The translations under genes were made by a program, and so were the position numbers. Below are positions 27,791 to 36,061 of a DNA stretch of 64,000 nt, one piece after another (position 1 is the first letter of the stretch; each line of letters opens with the position of its first letter). The DNA is from Halotalea alkalilenta DSM 17697 (GTDB lineage Bacteria > Pseudomonadota > Gammaproteobacteria > Pseudomonadales > Halomonadaceae): positions 28,663 through 92,662 of the forward strand of contig NZ_KK211227.1 of the NCBI RefSeq assembly GCF_000621205.1, read 5' to 3'. The notes beneath the pieces were generated by a model. It was not told where the DNA came from. It saw only the letters and a program-made list of their open reading frames with translations, and ran no database searches.

Positions 27791-29059
27791 ATGGATCCCA
27801 CCCCGCCCCCGCTGTCACTGTCGACACCGAGCCAGAACCTGATTCGCCTGACGATCATGCGCGGGATCACCTGGACGGGCTTCTTGATCGCGGTGATCAC
27901 CGGGATCGAACTGCTGGACTTCAAACTAGACGTACTGCTGGTGATCTCGACGATTCTCTCGATGGCGGCGTTCAACGTCGCCACCTGGTGGCGCCTCGGC
28001 CGCAATCGTCCAGTCACCGCGCGTGAGTACACCTACCATCTGCTGATCGACATCGCCGGCCTCACCCTGGTGTTCTATCTCACCGGCGGCGCGACCAACC
28101 CGGTCGTCACCTATCTGCTGGTGCCGGTCACCATCGCCGCCGCCACCCTGCGCTGGCGCAACGCCCTGCTGATCGCAAGCGTCGCGGTGCTGGCCTACCT
28201 GCTGTTGATGTTCTTCTACCTGCCGGTACCGGAGCTCTCCCGCGAAGTGCGCGGGCTGCCGTTCAACCTGCACATCATCGGCATGGGCCTCAACTTCCTG
28301 CTCTGCACGGTACTGGTGACCTTCTTCATTTCGAAGATGGCGCTGGCGCTGCGCCGACGCGACCTGACGCTGTCGCGTACTCGCGAAGCCGCACTGCGCA
28401 ACGAGCAGGTGATCGCGGTAGCGAGCCAGGCGGCGGGTACGGCCCATGAACTCGGTACTCCGCTGTCGACCATCGCGGTGGTGCTCAGCGAGATGCGCGC
28501 AGAGCTCAAGGAGCACCCCGCCCTGCTGCAGGACATCGACCTGATCAAGCGCCAGGTCGAGACCTGCAAGGCGCATCTGCGCGCGCTCGCCGCCAGCGCC
28601 GAACGCAAGGCCGACGGCATCGAGCAGCTCGACGCCGCGGCCTGGTTCGGCACGGTGATCAACCGCTGGCTGGTGATGCGCCATGACGTCAGCTACCAGT
28701 TCGAGGTGGAAAAAGGGCGACCGCCGCAGATCGAGGTCGACACCACGCTCGACCAAGCGGTGATGAACCTGCTCAACAATGCCGCCGACGCCAATCCCGA
28801 CAATATCGAACTGCGCCTCTATTGGGACGATGAGCGGGTGTACTTCGAGATTCGCGACTACGGCCCTGGCGTACCGCTGGAGATCGCCGACCAACTCGGC
28901 GAGACTTTCGTTTCGACCAAGTCCAAGGGCATGGGGATCGGTCTGTTTCTGACCCACTCGACCCTCGATCGTTTTGGCGGCGCCGTGAGCCTGTACAATC
29001 ACCACGGAGGCGGCACCCTCACCGAGGTGAGCCTGCCCATCGCCGGCAATATCCAGTAG
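27791..29059 (+). CDS. regB: Redox-sensing sensor histidine kinase RegB/PrrB family
   Basis: The 422-residue protein has six hydrophobic segments (about residues 25-180), then a dimerisation/H-box (AAGTAHELGTPLSTI, His219) and an ATPase domain (NLLNNAADAN N-box, DYGPGVP, GMGIGLFL G-box). TGGATNP between membrane segments matches the RegB quinone-sensing motif. A cysteine (VETCK, residue 259) lies 40 residues after the phospho-histidine, the same spacing as His225-Cys265 in Rhodobacter RegB, where it is a redox switch. The partner response regulator follows 227 bases downstream. RegBA systems control energy and redox metabolism; local targets are not evident. Confidence 0.93.
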   Translation: MDPTPPPLSLSTPSQNLIRLTIMRGITWTGFLIAVITGIELLDFKLDVLLVISTILSMAAFNVATWWRLGRNRPVTAREYTYHLLIDIAGLTLVFYLTGGATNPVVTYLLVPVTIAAATLRWRNALLIASVAVLAYLLLMFFYLPVPELSREVRGLPFNLHIIGMGLNFLLCTVLVTFFISKMALALRRRDLTLSRTREAALRNEQVIAVASQAAGTAHELGTPLSTIAVVLSEMRAELKEHPALLQDIDLIKRQVETCKAHLRALAASAERKADGIEQLDAAAWFGTVINRWLVMRHDVSYQFEVEKGRPPQIEVDTTLDQAVMNLLNNAADANPDNIELRLYWDDERVYFEIRDYGPGVPLEIADQLGETFVSTKSKGMGIGLFLTHSTLDRFGGAVSLYNHHGGGTLTEVSLPIAGNIQ

Positions 29060-29286
29060 GTTGGGCCCGAAATACGCGCACGAAAATGCGCATGCCTCCA
29101 CCCTGGAGCCGGTCTGGGAAAACAAAAACCAGCGTAGACGAAGCGGGCCAGAAGGCCGGAAGGGAAAAGCTGCGAGCCAAGCTAGCAGGCGCCCCATCCG
29201 TTCCGGCCTTTTCCAAGGGCCCCGGTAAGCACGCTATTTTCGCGGGAAGACCGGCATGAGCCGGTCACGACAAGAGAACGAGCGCC

Positions 29287-29823
29287 ATGGATCAGCCGAT
29301 CACCTTCCTGATCGTCGACGACGACGAACTCTTCTGCCAAGTGATGGAGCGAGCGATGAAGCGCCGCGGCTTCGAAGTGATGGTGGCCCAGACCGCCTCC
29401 GACGCGATGCAGCTCGCTCATCGACACGCTCCGGACTATGCCACCGTCGACTTGAAGCTCGAAGAGAGCTCGGGGCTCAAGCTGCTGCCCGAACTGCTCT
29501 CGATCAACCCGAACTGCAAGGCGGTGATTCTGACCGGCTACTCGAGCATCTCGACCGCGGTCGAGGCGATCAAGCTCGGTGCCACCAACTACCTGTGCAA
29601 GCCGGTGGACGCCGACGAGGTGCTGCATGCGCTGCACCACACCTCGCCGGATCCGGACACCGAGATCGCCGAAAACCCGCCCTCGGTCAATCGCCTGACC
29701 TGGGAGCACATCCAACGCGTGCTCCATGAACACAACGGCAACATCTCGGCCACAGCGCGCAGCCTCGGCATGCATCGCCGCACCCTGCAACGCAAGCTGC
29801 AGAAACGCCCCGTCAAACGCTGA
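29287..29823 (+). CDS. regA: Response regulator RegA/PrrA family
   Basis: The 178-residue regulator has a receiver domain with acidic pocket DDDE (about 11-14), phospho-acceptor Asp55 in ATVDLKL and conserved Thr/Lys (ILTGYSS, LCKPVD), a linker, and a C-terminal Fis-type helix-turn-helix (GNISATARSLGMHRRTLQRKL) that is hallmark RegA/PrrA. It pairs with RegB upstream. Ribosome site before the ATG is weak (AAGAGAA). Sixteen bases separate it from the inositol-monophosphatase-like gene, so the downstream cassette may be read through from it. Confidence 0.93.
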   Translation: MDQPITFLIVDDDELFCQVMERAMKRRGFEVMVAQTASDAMQLAHRHAPDYATVDLKLEESSGLKLLPELLSINPNCKAVILTGYSSISTAVEAIKLGATNYLCKPVDADEVLHALHHTSPDPDTEIAENPPSVNRLTWEHIQRVLHEHNGNISATARSLGMHRRTLQRKLQKRPVKR

Positions 29824-29839
29824 CCCCGGGAGAGTCCGC

Positions 29840-30670
29840 ATGCCATCAACACCCACGCCCGAAGAGCGTCTCGACTTCACCCTCGCCCTCGCCCGCCAGG
29901 CCGGCGAAACGATCGTCGCCGCCCGCCGCGAGGCAAGCTTCGGCAAGAGCCTCAAGCGCGGCGTGGAGCTCGTCACCGATACCGACGTGGCGGTCGACCG
30001 GCAGGTCGCCGAGGCGCTCGACCAGCGCTTCCCCGGCGAGGGCCGGCTGACCGAGGAGCTGACCCCGGACCCGCACGAGGTCGATCTCGAGGCAGCGCTG
30101 TGGATCGTCGACCCGATCGACGGCACGGTGAACTTCGCCCATGGTCACCACCACGTCGCGGTGTCGATCGCCTGGGCGCTGGATGGCGAGATCCAGCTCG
30201 GCGTGGTCCACGCGCCCTTCCTCGATGAAACCTTCAGCGCGATCCGCGGCCGCGGTGCATGGCTCAACGGCGCACCGATCGCTGCCAGCTCCGCCGACGC
30301 CTTCGATGAAGCGCTCATCGCCACTGGTTTTTCCTATACACGCGCGGCCCGGGCGAAGCAGGTGGCGCGCCTCGCACGCATACTCGACGCAGGACGCGAC
30401 GTGCGTCGCAATGGCTCGGCGGCGCTGGACCTGTGCGGTGTCGCCTGCGGCCGCCTCGATGCCTACTACGAAAGCGTCTCGCCCTGGGACTTCGCCGCCG
30501 GTCGGCTGATCGCCGCAGAGGCCGGCGCCCTGGTGGGCCATCTCGGCCCGGTGCCGGCCGGCATTCCCGCCGAGCTGCATGGCGAGGACCTGATCTGCTG
30601 CGCACCGAAGCTCGAGGCCCAACTGCGTGCGCTGCTGGCGCAGGCCGATCGCGACTTCGCCACGGTCTGA
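29840..30670 (+). CDS. Inositol monophosphatase family protein
   Basis: The 276-residue protein has both IMPase signatures: WIVDPIDGTVNFAHG for the metal-binding DPIDGT and the C-terminal PWDFAAGRLIAAEAGA. The family includes SuhB, histidinol-phosphatase HisN and CysQ; the sequence does not decide among them. The ATG at 29840 is chosen because it gives the normal family N-terminus; the frame continues to 29726 inside regA. It opens a closely spaced series of envelope-related genes, so a sugar- or inositol-phosphate role there is an inference. Confidence 0.88.
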   Translation: MPSTPTPEERLDFTLALARQAGETIVAARREASFGKSLKRGVELVTDTDVAVDRQVAEALDQRFPGEGRLTEELTPDPHEVDLEAALWIVDPIDGTVNFAHGHHHVAVSIAWALDGEIQLGVVHAPFLDETFSAIRGRGAWLNGAPIAASSADAFDEALIATGFSYTRAARAKQVARLARILDAGRDVRRNGSAALDLCGVACGRLDAYYESVSPWDFAAGRLIAAEAGALVGHLGPVPAGIPAELHGEDLICCAPKLEAQLRALLAQADRDFATV

Positions 30671-30778
30671 GCGGCGCTGCGAACGATTGCCGCGCCAGCG
30701 ACGACGCCTGGCCCGCTCGCTCGCGACCTGCCGACTGTGCGACAATCACGCCATGATCAGCAGAGCATTTTCGCGCCC

Positions 30779-31681
30779 ATGCCGCGCATCGACCGCCTGA
30801 CCGCGCCCTTGAGGGGCGCGGTCAGTGCGCTTCTTCTGTGCCTCACCACCCTGTTCTGGGGCGTGCCGCTGTGCCTGCTCGCGGCGGCGAAGCCGCTGGC
30901 ATTGAGTCCCGCGCTGCAACGGGCGGTCACCCACGGCCTCGATGAAATCGCCCAGCGCTGGCTCTCGACCAACCTGATCTGGATGCGCTGGTGGCTGAAC
31001 CCCCGCATCGAGGCGACGATCCCAGCGGGGGTCTCGATCGACGCCTGGTGGCTGGTGATCAGCAATCACCGTAGCTGGACCGACATCTTCGTGCTCCAGC
31101 ATGCGCTGTGCCGACGGCTTTCACCGCCGCGTTTCCTGGTCAAGCGCGAGCTGCGCTGGCTCCCCATCGTGGGCCTTGCATTCTGGGCGATGGAGTTCCC
31201 GCTGCTGCGCCGCAGCCGCGATGCTTCCGAACGCGACCTGCGACAGATGCAAAGGATGTGCGAACTCGCCCGGCGCTCTCCGACGACGTTCTATGTCTTC
31301 GCCGAGGGCACTCGCTTCACCCGCGCCAAGCACGATGCCCAGCGAAGCCCCCATGCCCACCTGCTCAGGCCCCGGGCGGGTGGCTGCGCCCAGGTGGCCG
31401 CGCTGCTCGGAGACCGACTCGCCGGCGTCCTCGATGCCACGCTGGTCTATCGTACGAGGCAAGGCGAGCCTCTACGGCTCGGCTTCTGGGACTTCCTTTG
31501 CGGGCGCACCCCACCGATCGAGCTTCACATCCAGCAGCGAGCGCTGCCCGAGTGGACGCGCCACGGTGACTATCTCAACGACGAGCACTACAGGAAACGC
31601 TTCCAAGCATGGATCAACTCGCTTTGGCAGGAAAAGGATCACCTGCTCGCGTCGCGCTCCGGCATCTCGGGCATTGGCTGA
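30779..31681 (+). CDS. 1-acyl-glycerol-phosphate-type acyltransferase (YihG-like)
   Basis: The 300-residue membrane protein has the LPLAT motifs: HX4D in NHRSWTDI and FAEGTR, plus a hydrophobic N-terminal helix (VSALLLCLTTLFWGVPLCLL). Such enzymes acylate lysophosphatidic acid or related glycerolipids; the family includes Escherichia coli YihG. The start at 30779 is the first ATG giving a normal N-terminus; an in-frame GTG at 30737 is possible. Its 3' end overlaps the LysM gene by 73 bases, implying coupled expression. Confidence 0.87.
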   Translation: MPRIDRLTAPLRGAVSALLLCLTTLFWGVPLCLLAAAKPLALSPALQRAVTHGLDEIAQRWLSTNLIWMRWWLNPRIEATIPAGVSIDAWWLVISNHRSWTDIFVLQHALCRRLSPPRFLVKRELRWLPIVGLAFWAMEFPLLRRSRDASERDLRQMQRMCELARRSPTTFYVFAEGTRFTRAKHDAQRSPHAHLLRPRAGGCAQVAALLGDRLAGVLDATLVYRTRQGEPLRLGFWDFLCGRTPPIELHIQQRALPEWTRHGDYLNDEHYRKRFQAWINSLWQEKDHLLASRSGISGIG

Positions 31682-32517
31682 CCCTGCTGCTGGTCGTGCT
31701 GGTCGCCGGCTGTGCCAGCAGCGGCGGCGGCACCGGCAGCGGTGGTGGCTGGTACGTCGTGCAACGCGGCGATACCCTGCACGGCATCGCCAATCGTGCG
31801 GGCGTGCCGCTTCTGCGGGTACAGCGCTTCAACCCGACGGTCTCGCCGGAGCGCCTGGAAGTAGGCCAGCGCCTGCGCCTGCCCGATGGAGAGGAGCGCG
31901 CGCCCGGCAGCGGCAGCTATCAGTATCGCGTCCGTGCAGGCGACACCTACACGGCGCTCGCGAACCTCTTCTCCACCAGCGTCGGGGCGATCCAGCAGGC
32001 CAACCCCGGGGTCTCTGCCAACCAGCTGCCGGTCGGTCGATTGATCTCGATTCCCCGCACCGCCGGCTCCGGCGGCGTCGACATCAATCGCCAGCGGGCG
32101 ATCGCCGCCAGCCGGGCCGCGCCAGCCGCGCCGCTCCCGCGCGGCGTAGGCAATTGGCCCTGGCCGCTGCGCGACGCCCAGGTCAGTCGTGAGTTCGGCG
32201 CCGACGGGCGCGGCTCGCTCCAGCCGATGCTGCTCACCGCGGGCTCCGACCTGGATGCCAAGGCGGTCTATCCCGGCACCGTGCGCTTCGCCGAAGAGAT
32301 GCGCCAGCTCGGCCGGGTGGTGATCATTCACCATGCGAATGACCTACAGACGGTCTATGCTCAATGCGCGAGTCTGGAAGTCAGCGTTGGTGCCCAGGTC
32401 GCGCCCGGCACCCCGGTTTGCCGCTTGGCCCGTGATCCATCGACCCAGAGAGCTGAGTTGCTGTTCGACGTGCGCAACGCGGGCAAGCCGGTCGATCCGC
32501 GACGACTGCTGAGGTGA
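31609..32517 (+). CDS. LysM lipoprotein with degenerate LytM (M23) domain, NlpD-like
   Basis: The 302-residue protein has an N-terminal membrane segment ending in lipobox VAGC (lipoprotein signal), then two LysM repeats (WYVVQRGDTLHGIAN and YQYRVRAGDTYTALAN) for peptidoglycan binding and a C-terminal M23-like region (about 185-302). Active LytM enzymes keep HxxxD and HxH zinc ligands; here the HxGxD motif is replaced by LTAGSDL and the final HxH by YAQC, so it is probably inactive, as in EnvC and NlpD, which activate amidases at the septum. Function by analogy only. It overlaps the acyltransferase by 73 bases and precedes the GT4 gene by seven. Confidence 0.85.
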   Translation: MDQLALAGKGSPARVALRHLGHWLTLLLVVLVAGCASSGGGTGSGGGWYVVQRGDTLHGIANRAGVPLLRVQRFNPTVSPERLEVGQRLRLPDGEERAPGSGSYQYRVRAGDTYTALANLFSTSVGAIQQANPGVSANQLPVGRLISIPRTAGSGGVDINRQRAIAASRAAPAAPLPRGVGNWPWPLRDAQVSREFGADGRGSLQPMLLTAGSDLDAKAVYPGTVRFAEEMRQLGRVVIIHHANDLQTVYAQCASLEVSVGAQVAPGTPVCRLARDPSTQRAELLFDVRNAGKPVDPRRLLR

Positions 32518-32524
32518 TCAGGTC

Positions 32525-33769
32525 GTGAGCTCTTCGTTCGAACTCAGCCATGGCGTCGGTTCCGCCACCGGTATCGCCCCCCTCGCCAGGGGCGCGATCG
32601 AGCAGGCGCCCTGCCGGGTCGCTTTCGTAAGCGAAACCTGGCAACCCGAAATCAACGGCGTTACCCATACGCTCGGGCAGCTGGTCGCCCAGCTCAGCGC
32701 TCGCGGCTATCCGATGCAGCTGGTACGCCCTCGTCCAGACGACGGCGACCGTGATCCGGCGATGGACGCAGAGCTCCAGGTCAAGGCGCTGCCGGTGCTC
32801 GACTACGATGGCGTGCACATGGGCATCACCAGCCCCCGCCGGCTGCGCGATCACTGGCGCACGCATCGCCCGGACGTGATCTACATCGCCACCGAAGGGC
32901 CGCTTGGCCTGATCGCGCTGCGCGTCGCCCGCCAGCTCGGCATTGCGGTGGTCAGCGGCTTCCATACCAATTTCGACCACTACAGCCAGCACTACATCCT
33001 GCTGCGCATCGTACGACCCTTCGTGCGCACCTTCCTCAAACGCTTCCATAACCGCACCCAGATCACCCTGGTACCGACCAGCGCCCAGGCCGAGCGCATG
33101 ACCAAGGCGGGCTATCGCAATGTGAAGGTGATGGGACGCGGGCTGGATCCGGCGCGTTTTTCACCGCGTTTTCGCGATAGGGCGCTGCGCAGGGCCTGGG
33201 GTGCCAGCGACGACGACTGCGTGGCGCTGCACGTCGGGCGCCTGGCGGTGGAGAAGAACGTCACCTTGCTGATCGAGACGCTCGAGGCGATGCGCGCGGC
33301 CAATCCCGCCCAGATCGCGGTGGTCGTCGGCGACGGCCCGCTGCGCCAGGAGGCCGAGCGTCGCCTGCCGTGGGTCCACTTCGCAGGCTTCCTGCGCGAC
33401 CAGGCCCTGGCCAGACACTACGCCAGTGCCGATCTGTTTCTCTTCCCTTCGCTTTCGGAAACCTTCGGCAACGTCGTCACCGAGGCGATGGCCAGCGGCC
33501 TGGCCACTATCGCTTTCGACTATGCCGCGGCCAGCGAGCTGATCGAGCGTGGTCGTGAAGGTGTCACCGTAGCGTGCAATAATCCCGCCGGTTTCGTCGC
33601 CGCGGCCATTGAGCTCGCCGCCGACACCGAGCGAGTCCGGGCCCAGGGCCGCGCCGCCAGCGCACGGGTCTCTTCCCTCGGCTGGGAGCGAATCGCCGAG
33701 ACCTTCATAGGACATCTGCATCAGGCACAGGAGGTGGGAGATGCGCGAAAAGATCTATCCGCTGTTTAA
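32525..33769 (+). CDS. GT4 family glycosyltransferase
   Basis: The 414-residue GT-B enzyme starts RVAFVSETWQPEINGVTHTL, the sugar-nucleotide GT4 N-terminus, and has the EX7E donor-binding pattern in LSETFGNVVTEAMASGL. Similar proteins transfer glucose or mannose to diacylglycerol or related lipids (MgtA/Agt group), so the acceptor may be a lipid. Start is GTG at 32525 with GAGGTGATC upstream. It overlaps the downstream PAP2 gene by 29 bases and lies in a chain with an acyltransferase and a phosphatase, which suggests glycolipid synthesis. Confidence 0.87.
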   Translation: MSSSFELSHGVGSATGIAPLARGAIEQAPCRVAFVSETWQPEINGVTHTLGQLVAQLSARGYPMQLVRPRPDDGDRDPAMDAELQVKALPVLDYDGVHMGITSPRRLRDHWRTHRPDVIYIATEGPLGLIALRVARQLGIAVVSGFHTNFDHYSQHYILLRIVRPFVRTFLKRFHNRTQITLVPTSAQAERMTKAGYRNVKVMGRGLDPARFSPRFRDRALRRAWGASDDDCVALHVGRLAVEKNVTLLIETLEAMRAANPAQIAVVVGDGPLRQEAERRLPWVHFAGFLRDQALARHYASADLFLFPSLSETFGNVVTEAMASGLATIAFDYAAASELIERGREGVTVACNNPAGFVAAAIELAADTERVRAQGRAASARVSSLGWERIAETFIGHLHQAQEVGDARKDLSAV

Positions 33770-34301
33770 GCGCCTCGACATGATCGAGTGGCGAGCCTGC
33801 AATCGCATCGCCCGGCTCGGCGCCTATCGGCCGCTGCTCTGGCTGTTCCGCGTCGCCAGCCGGCTCGGCGATTATCCCGCCTGGATCGTACTGTGCTTCA
33901 GCGTGCCGCTGTTCCTCGGCGCGCGGGGCTGGCTGCTGGCGGTGAGCTGGGGCCTCTGCGCAGCCTTCGGCGGCCTGCTCTATCGCCTGCTGAAGAACCA
34001 GCTGTGCCGTGAACGGCCCTACATTTCCTTCGACATCATCCCGTGCACGATGCCGCCGCTCGACCGCTACAGCTTTCCTAGCGGCCACACCCTGCATGCG
34101 GTGATGTTCACCACCCTGGTCGCCTACTACGTGCCGGCGTTACTGGTGGTGGTGGTCCCCTTCGCGGTGACGGTGATCCTCTCGCGGGTGATTCTCGGCC
34201 TCCACTACCTTACCGATGTCGCCGCCGGCGCCTTGATCGGCTTCGCCATCGCAAGGCTCGGCATCCTTGCGATCGACAGCTCCTTCCCCGGCTGGTTCTA
34301 A
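33741..34301 (+). CDS. PAP2 family lipid phosphatase
   Basis: The 186-residue integral membrane protein has all three PAP2 motifs: KNQLCRERPY (C1), SFPSGH (C2) and SRVILGLHYLTD (C3). The family dephosphorylates lipid phosphates such as phosphatidate, phosphatidylglycerol phosphate or isoprenyl pyrophosphates. The start overlaps the GT4 end by 29 bases, with AGGAGGTGGGAG just upstream, so the two are translationally coupled. In this context it could generate diacylglycerol for the GT4 enzyme; the alternative is recycling of undecaprenyl pyrophosphate. Confidence 0.87.
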   Translation: MREKIYPLFKRLDMIEWRACNRIARLGAYRPLLWLFRVASRLGDYPAWIVLCFSVPLFLGARGWLLAVSWGLCAAFGGLLYRLLKNQLCRERPYISFDIIPCTMPPLDRYSFPSGHTLHAVMFTTLVAYYVPALLVVVVPFAVTVILSRVILGLHYLTDVAAGALIGFAIARLGILAIDSSFPGWF

Positions 34302-34308
34302 GCCGGCC

Positions 34309-34944
34309 GTGGCGATCGAGAGCTGGCAGCGCGTCCATCCGCGCCATGCCTTGTGGTCTCGACGCCAGCCCTTCGACGAAACCAGCACCCGGCGGCTGCT
34401 ATGCTCGCTCGATGAAGAGCTCGACTGGCAGCGGCCCGAAATCACCCTGTTCGGCAAGCGCCACCCGATCCCCCGCAGCCAGGTATGGATGGGCGCCCCC
34501 GACCGGCGCTATCGCTATTCGCGCACGCTCTTCACCCCCTCTCCGTGGCGTGCGGACCTGGCCGAGCTGTGCCAACGCGTCGACGCCGAGGCCAAGGCGC
34601 TGGCCGCTTCGCTCGGCTGGCCGGTGCCTGCGCCGCTGGACAGCGTGCTGATCAACCGCTACCAGGATGGCGATCAGCGAATGGGCTGGCACAGCGACGA
34701 CGAGCCCGAACTCGGCCCTGATCCCCTGATCGTCTCGCTGAGCCTCGGCGCCGCCCGGGTGATGCGCTTCAGACCCCGCCCCGGTACCTCGGGCGAGCCA
34801 TTCGACCTGAGCCTCGAGCACGGCGCCCTGCTGGTGATGGGGCCCGGGGTGCAGCGCGAACTGCAGCATGCGCTGCCCCCCAGGAAAGGTGCGGGACTGC
34901 GGATCAACCTGACCTTCCGTGCGATCCGCCATCCCGCCGGCTGA
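34309..34944 (+). CDS. alkB: AlkB-type 2-oxoglutarate/Fe(II) dioxygenase
   Basis: The protein (about 211 residues from GTG 34309; TTG at 34267 is an alternative) has the AlkB HxD-H iron ligands: GWHSDDE and LQHALPP, with RINLTFR for 2-oxoglutarate. The PDRRYRYS block and NRYQDGDQRMGWH are typical of the AlkB family, which repairs N-alkylated bases or acts on tRNA and other substrates. It lies seven bases after the PAP2 gene and converges with gcvT, the two stop codons being one base apart. Confidence 0.86.
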   Translation: MAIESWQRVHPRHALWSRRQPFDETSTRRLLCSLDEELDWQRPEITLFGKRHPIPRSQVWMGAPDRRYRYSRTLFTPSPWRADLAELCQRVDAEAKALAASLGWPVPAPLDSVLINRYQDGDQRMGWHSDDEPELGPDPLIVSLSLGAARVMRFRPRPGTSGEPFDLSLEHGALLVMGPGVQRELQHALPPRKGAGLRINLTFRAIRHPAG

Positions 34945-34945
34945 T

Positions 34946-36061
34946 TCAGCCGCGATGGTAGCGAGCCGGCACGAACGGCAGCTTGACCACCTCCATCGGT
35001 AGCCGCTTGCCACGCACCTCGGCATAGAGCTTGGTGCCGAGCGACGTCGCCTGTGCCCGCACGTAGCCCATCGCCACCGGCTGCCCGACGGTGGGACCGA
35101 AGGTACCGGAGGTGACCCTGCCTACTTCGCGCCCTTCGCCGTCGAACAGCGTCGTGCCTTCGCGTATCGGCGCACGCCCCTCGCCAAGCAGCCCCACGCG
35201 GCGCTCGAGCTCGTCGCGCTCGGCCAGCCGCGGCAGGATCACGTTCGCACCGGGGAAGCCGCCTTCGCGCTCGCCACCCTGGCGACGGCACTTGGCCAAT
35301 GCCCAGACCAGCGAGGCCGACACCGGATCGGTGTGCTCGTCGATATCGTGGCCATAGAGGCACAGGCCCGCCTCGAGACGCAGCGAATCCCGCGCACCCA
35401 GGCCGATCAGTTCGACCTCAGGCTCGCCCAGCAGGCGACGTGCGAACGCTTCGGCATAAGCCGCCGGCAGCGAAATCTCGAAGCCATCCTCGCCGGTATA
35501 GCCCGAGCGGCTGATCCACAGGGTTTCGCCTTCGACTTCGAAGCGCGCGTGCTGCATGAACAGCAGGCGGTTGGCTTCGGGGCAGATCCGCGCCATCACC
35601 GCCTGCGCCTGTGGCCCCTGCAGGGCGAGCAGCGCGCGATCGTCGAGCGCGACAATGTCGATGCTCGGATCGAGACCGATGCGCAAGAGCGCGATGTCCT
35701 GGTCCTTGCACGCCGCGTTGACCACCAGGTAGAGATGATCCCCCGCATTGACGGTCATGAAGTCGTCGTACAGGCCGCCTTCTGGGTTGGTGAAGAACGA
35801 GTAGCGCTGGGCGCCCTGCTCGAGGTCGATGAAGTCTCCCGGCGCCAGCGCTTCCAGCGCGCGCGCCACGTCGCGTCCGCGCAGCAGCACCTGGCCCATG
35901 TGGGAGACGTCGAACAGCCCGCAGGCGGCGCGGGTGTGTTCGTGCTCGCGCTTGACCCCAAGCGCGTACTGCACCGGCATCTCGTAGCCGGCGAACGGCA
36001 CGAACTTGGCGCCGTATTCGGCATGGAGGGAGTAAAGCGGCGTGCGCTTGAGGCTACACAT
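34946..36061 (-). CDS. gcvT: Glycine cleavage system T protein (aminomethyltransferase)
   Basis: The 371-residue enzyme transfers the methylene group from aminomethyl-lipoyl-H protein to tetrahydrofolate and releases ammonia. The RTPLYSLHAEYGAKFVPFAG start, LFDVSHMGQV block and SGYTGEDGFEI motif are standard GcvT; the conserved aspartate of the catalytic site is in the FDVSHMG region. It is divergent from gcvHP rather than cotranscribed. Its leader carries a dyad shared with gcvH (36164-36184). It converges with alkB at the other end. Confidence 0.96.
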   Translation of the reverse strand: MCSLKRTPLYSLHAEYGAKFVPFAGYEMPVQYALGVKREHEHTRAACGLFDVSHMGQVLLRGRDVARALEALAPGDFIDLEQGAQRYSFFTNPEGGLYDDFMTVNAGDHLYLVVNAACKDQDIALLRIGLDPSIDIVALDDRALLALQGPQAQAVMARICPEANRLLFMQHARFEVEGETLWISRSGYTGEDGFEISLPAAYAEAFARRLLGEPEVELIGLGARDSLRLEAGLCLYGHDIDEHTDPVSASLVWALAKCRRQGGEREGGFPGANVILPRLAERDELERRVGLLGEGRAPIREGTTLFDGEGREVGRVTSGTFGPTVGQPVAMGYVRAQATSLGTKLYAEVRGKRLPMEVVKLPFVPARYHRG

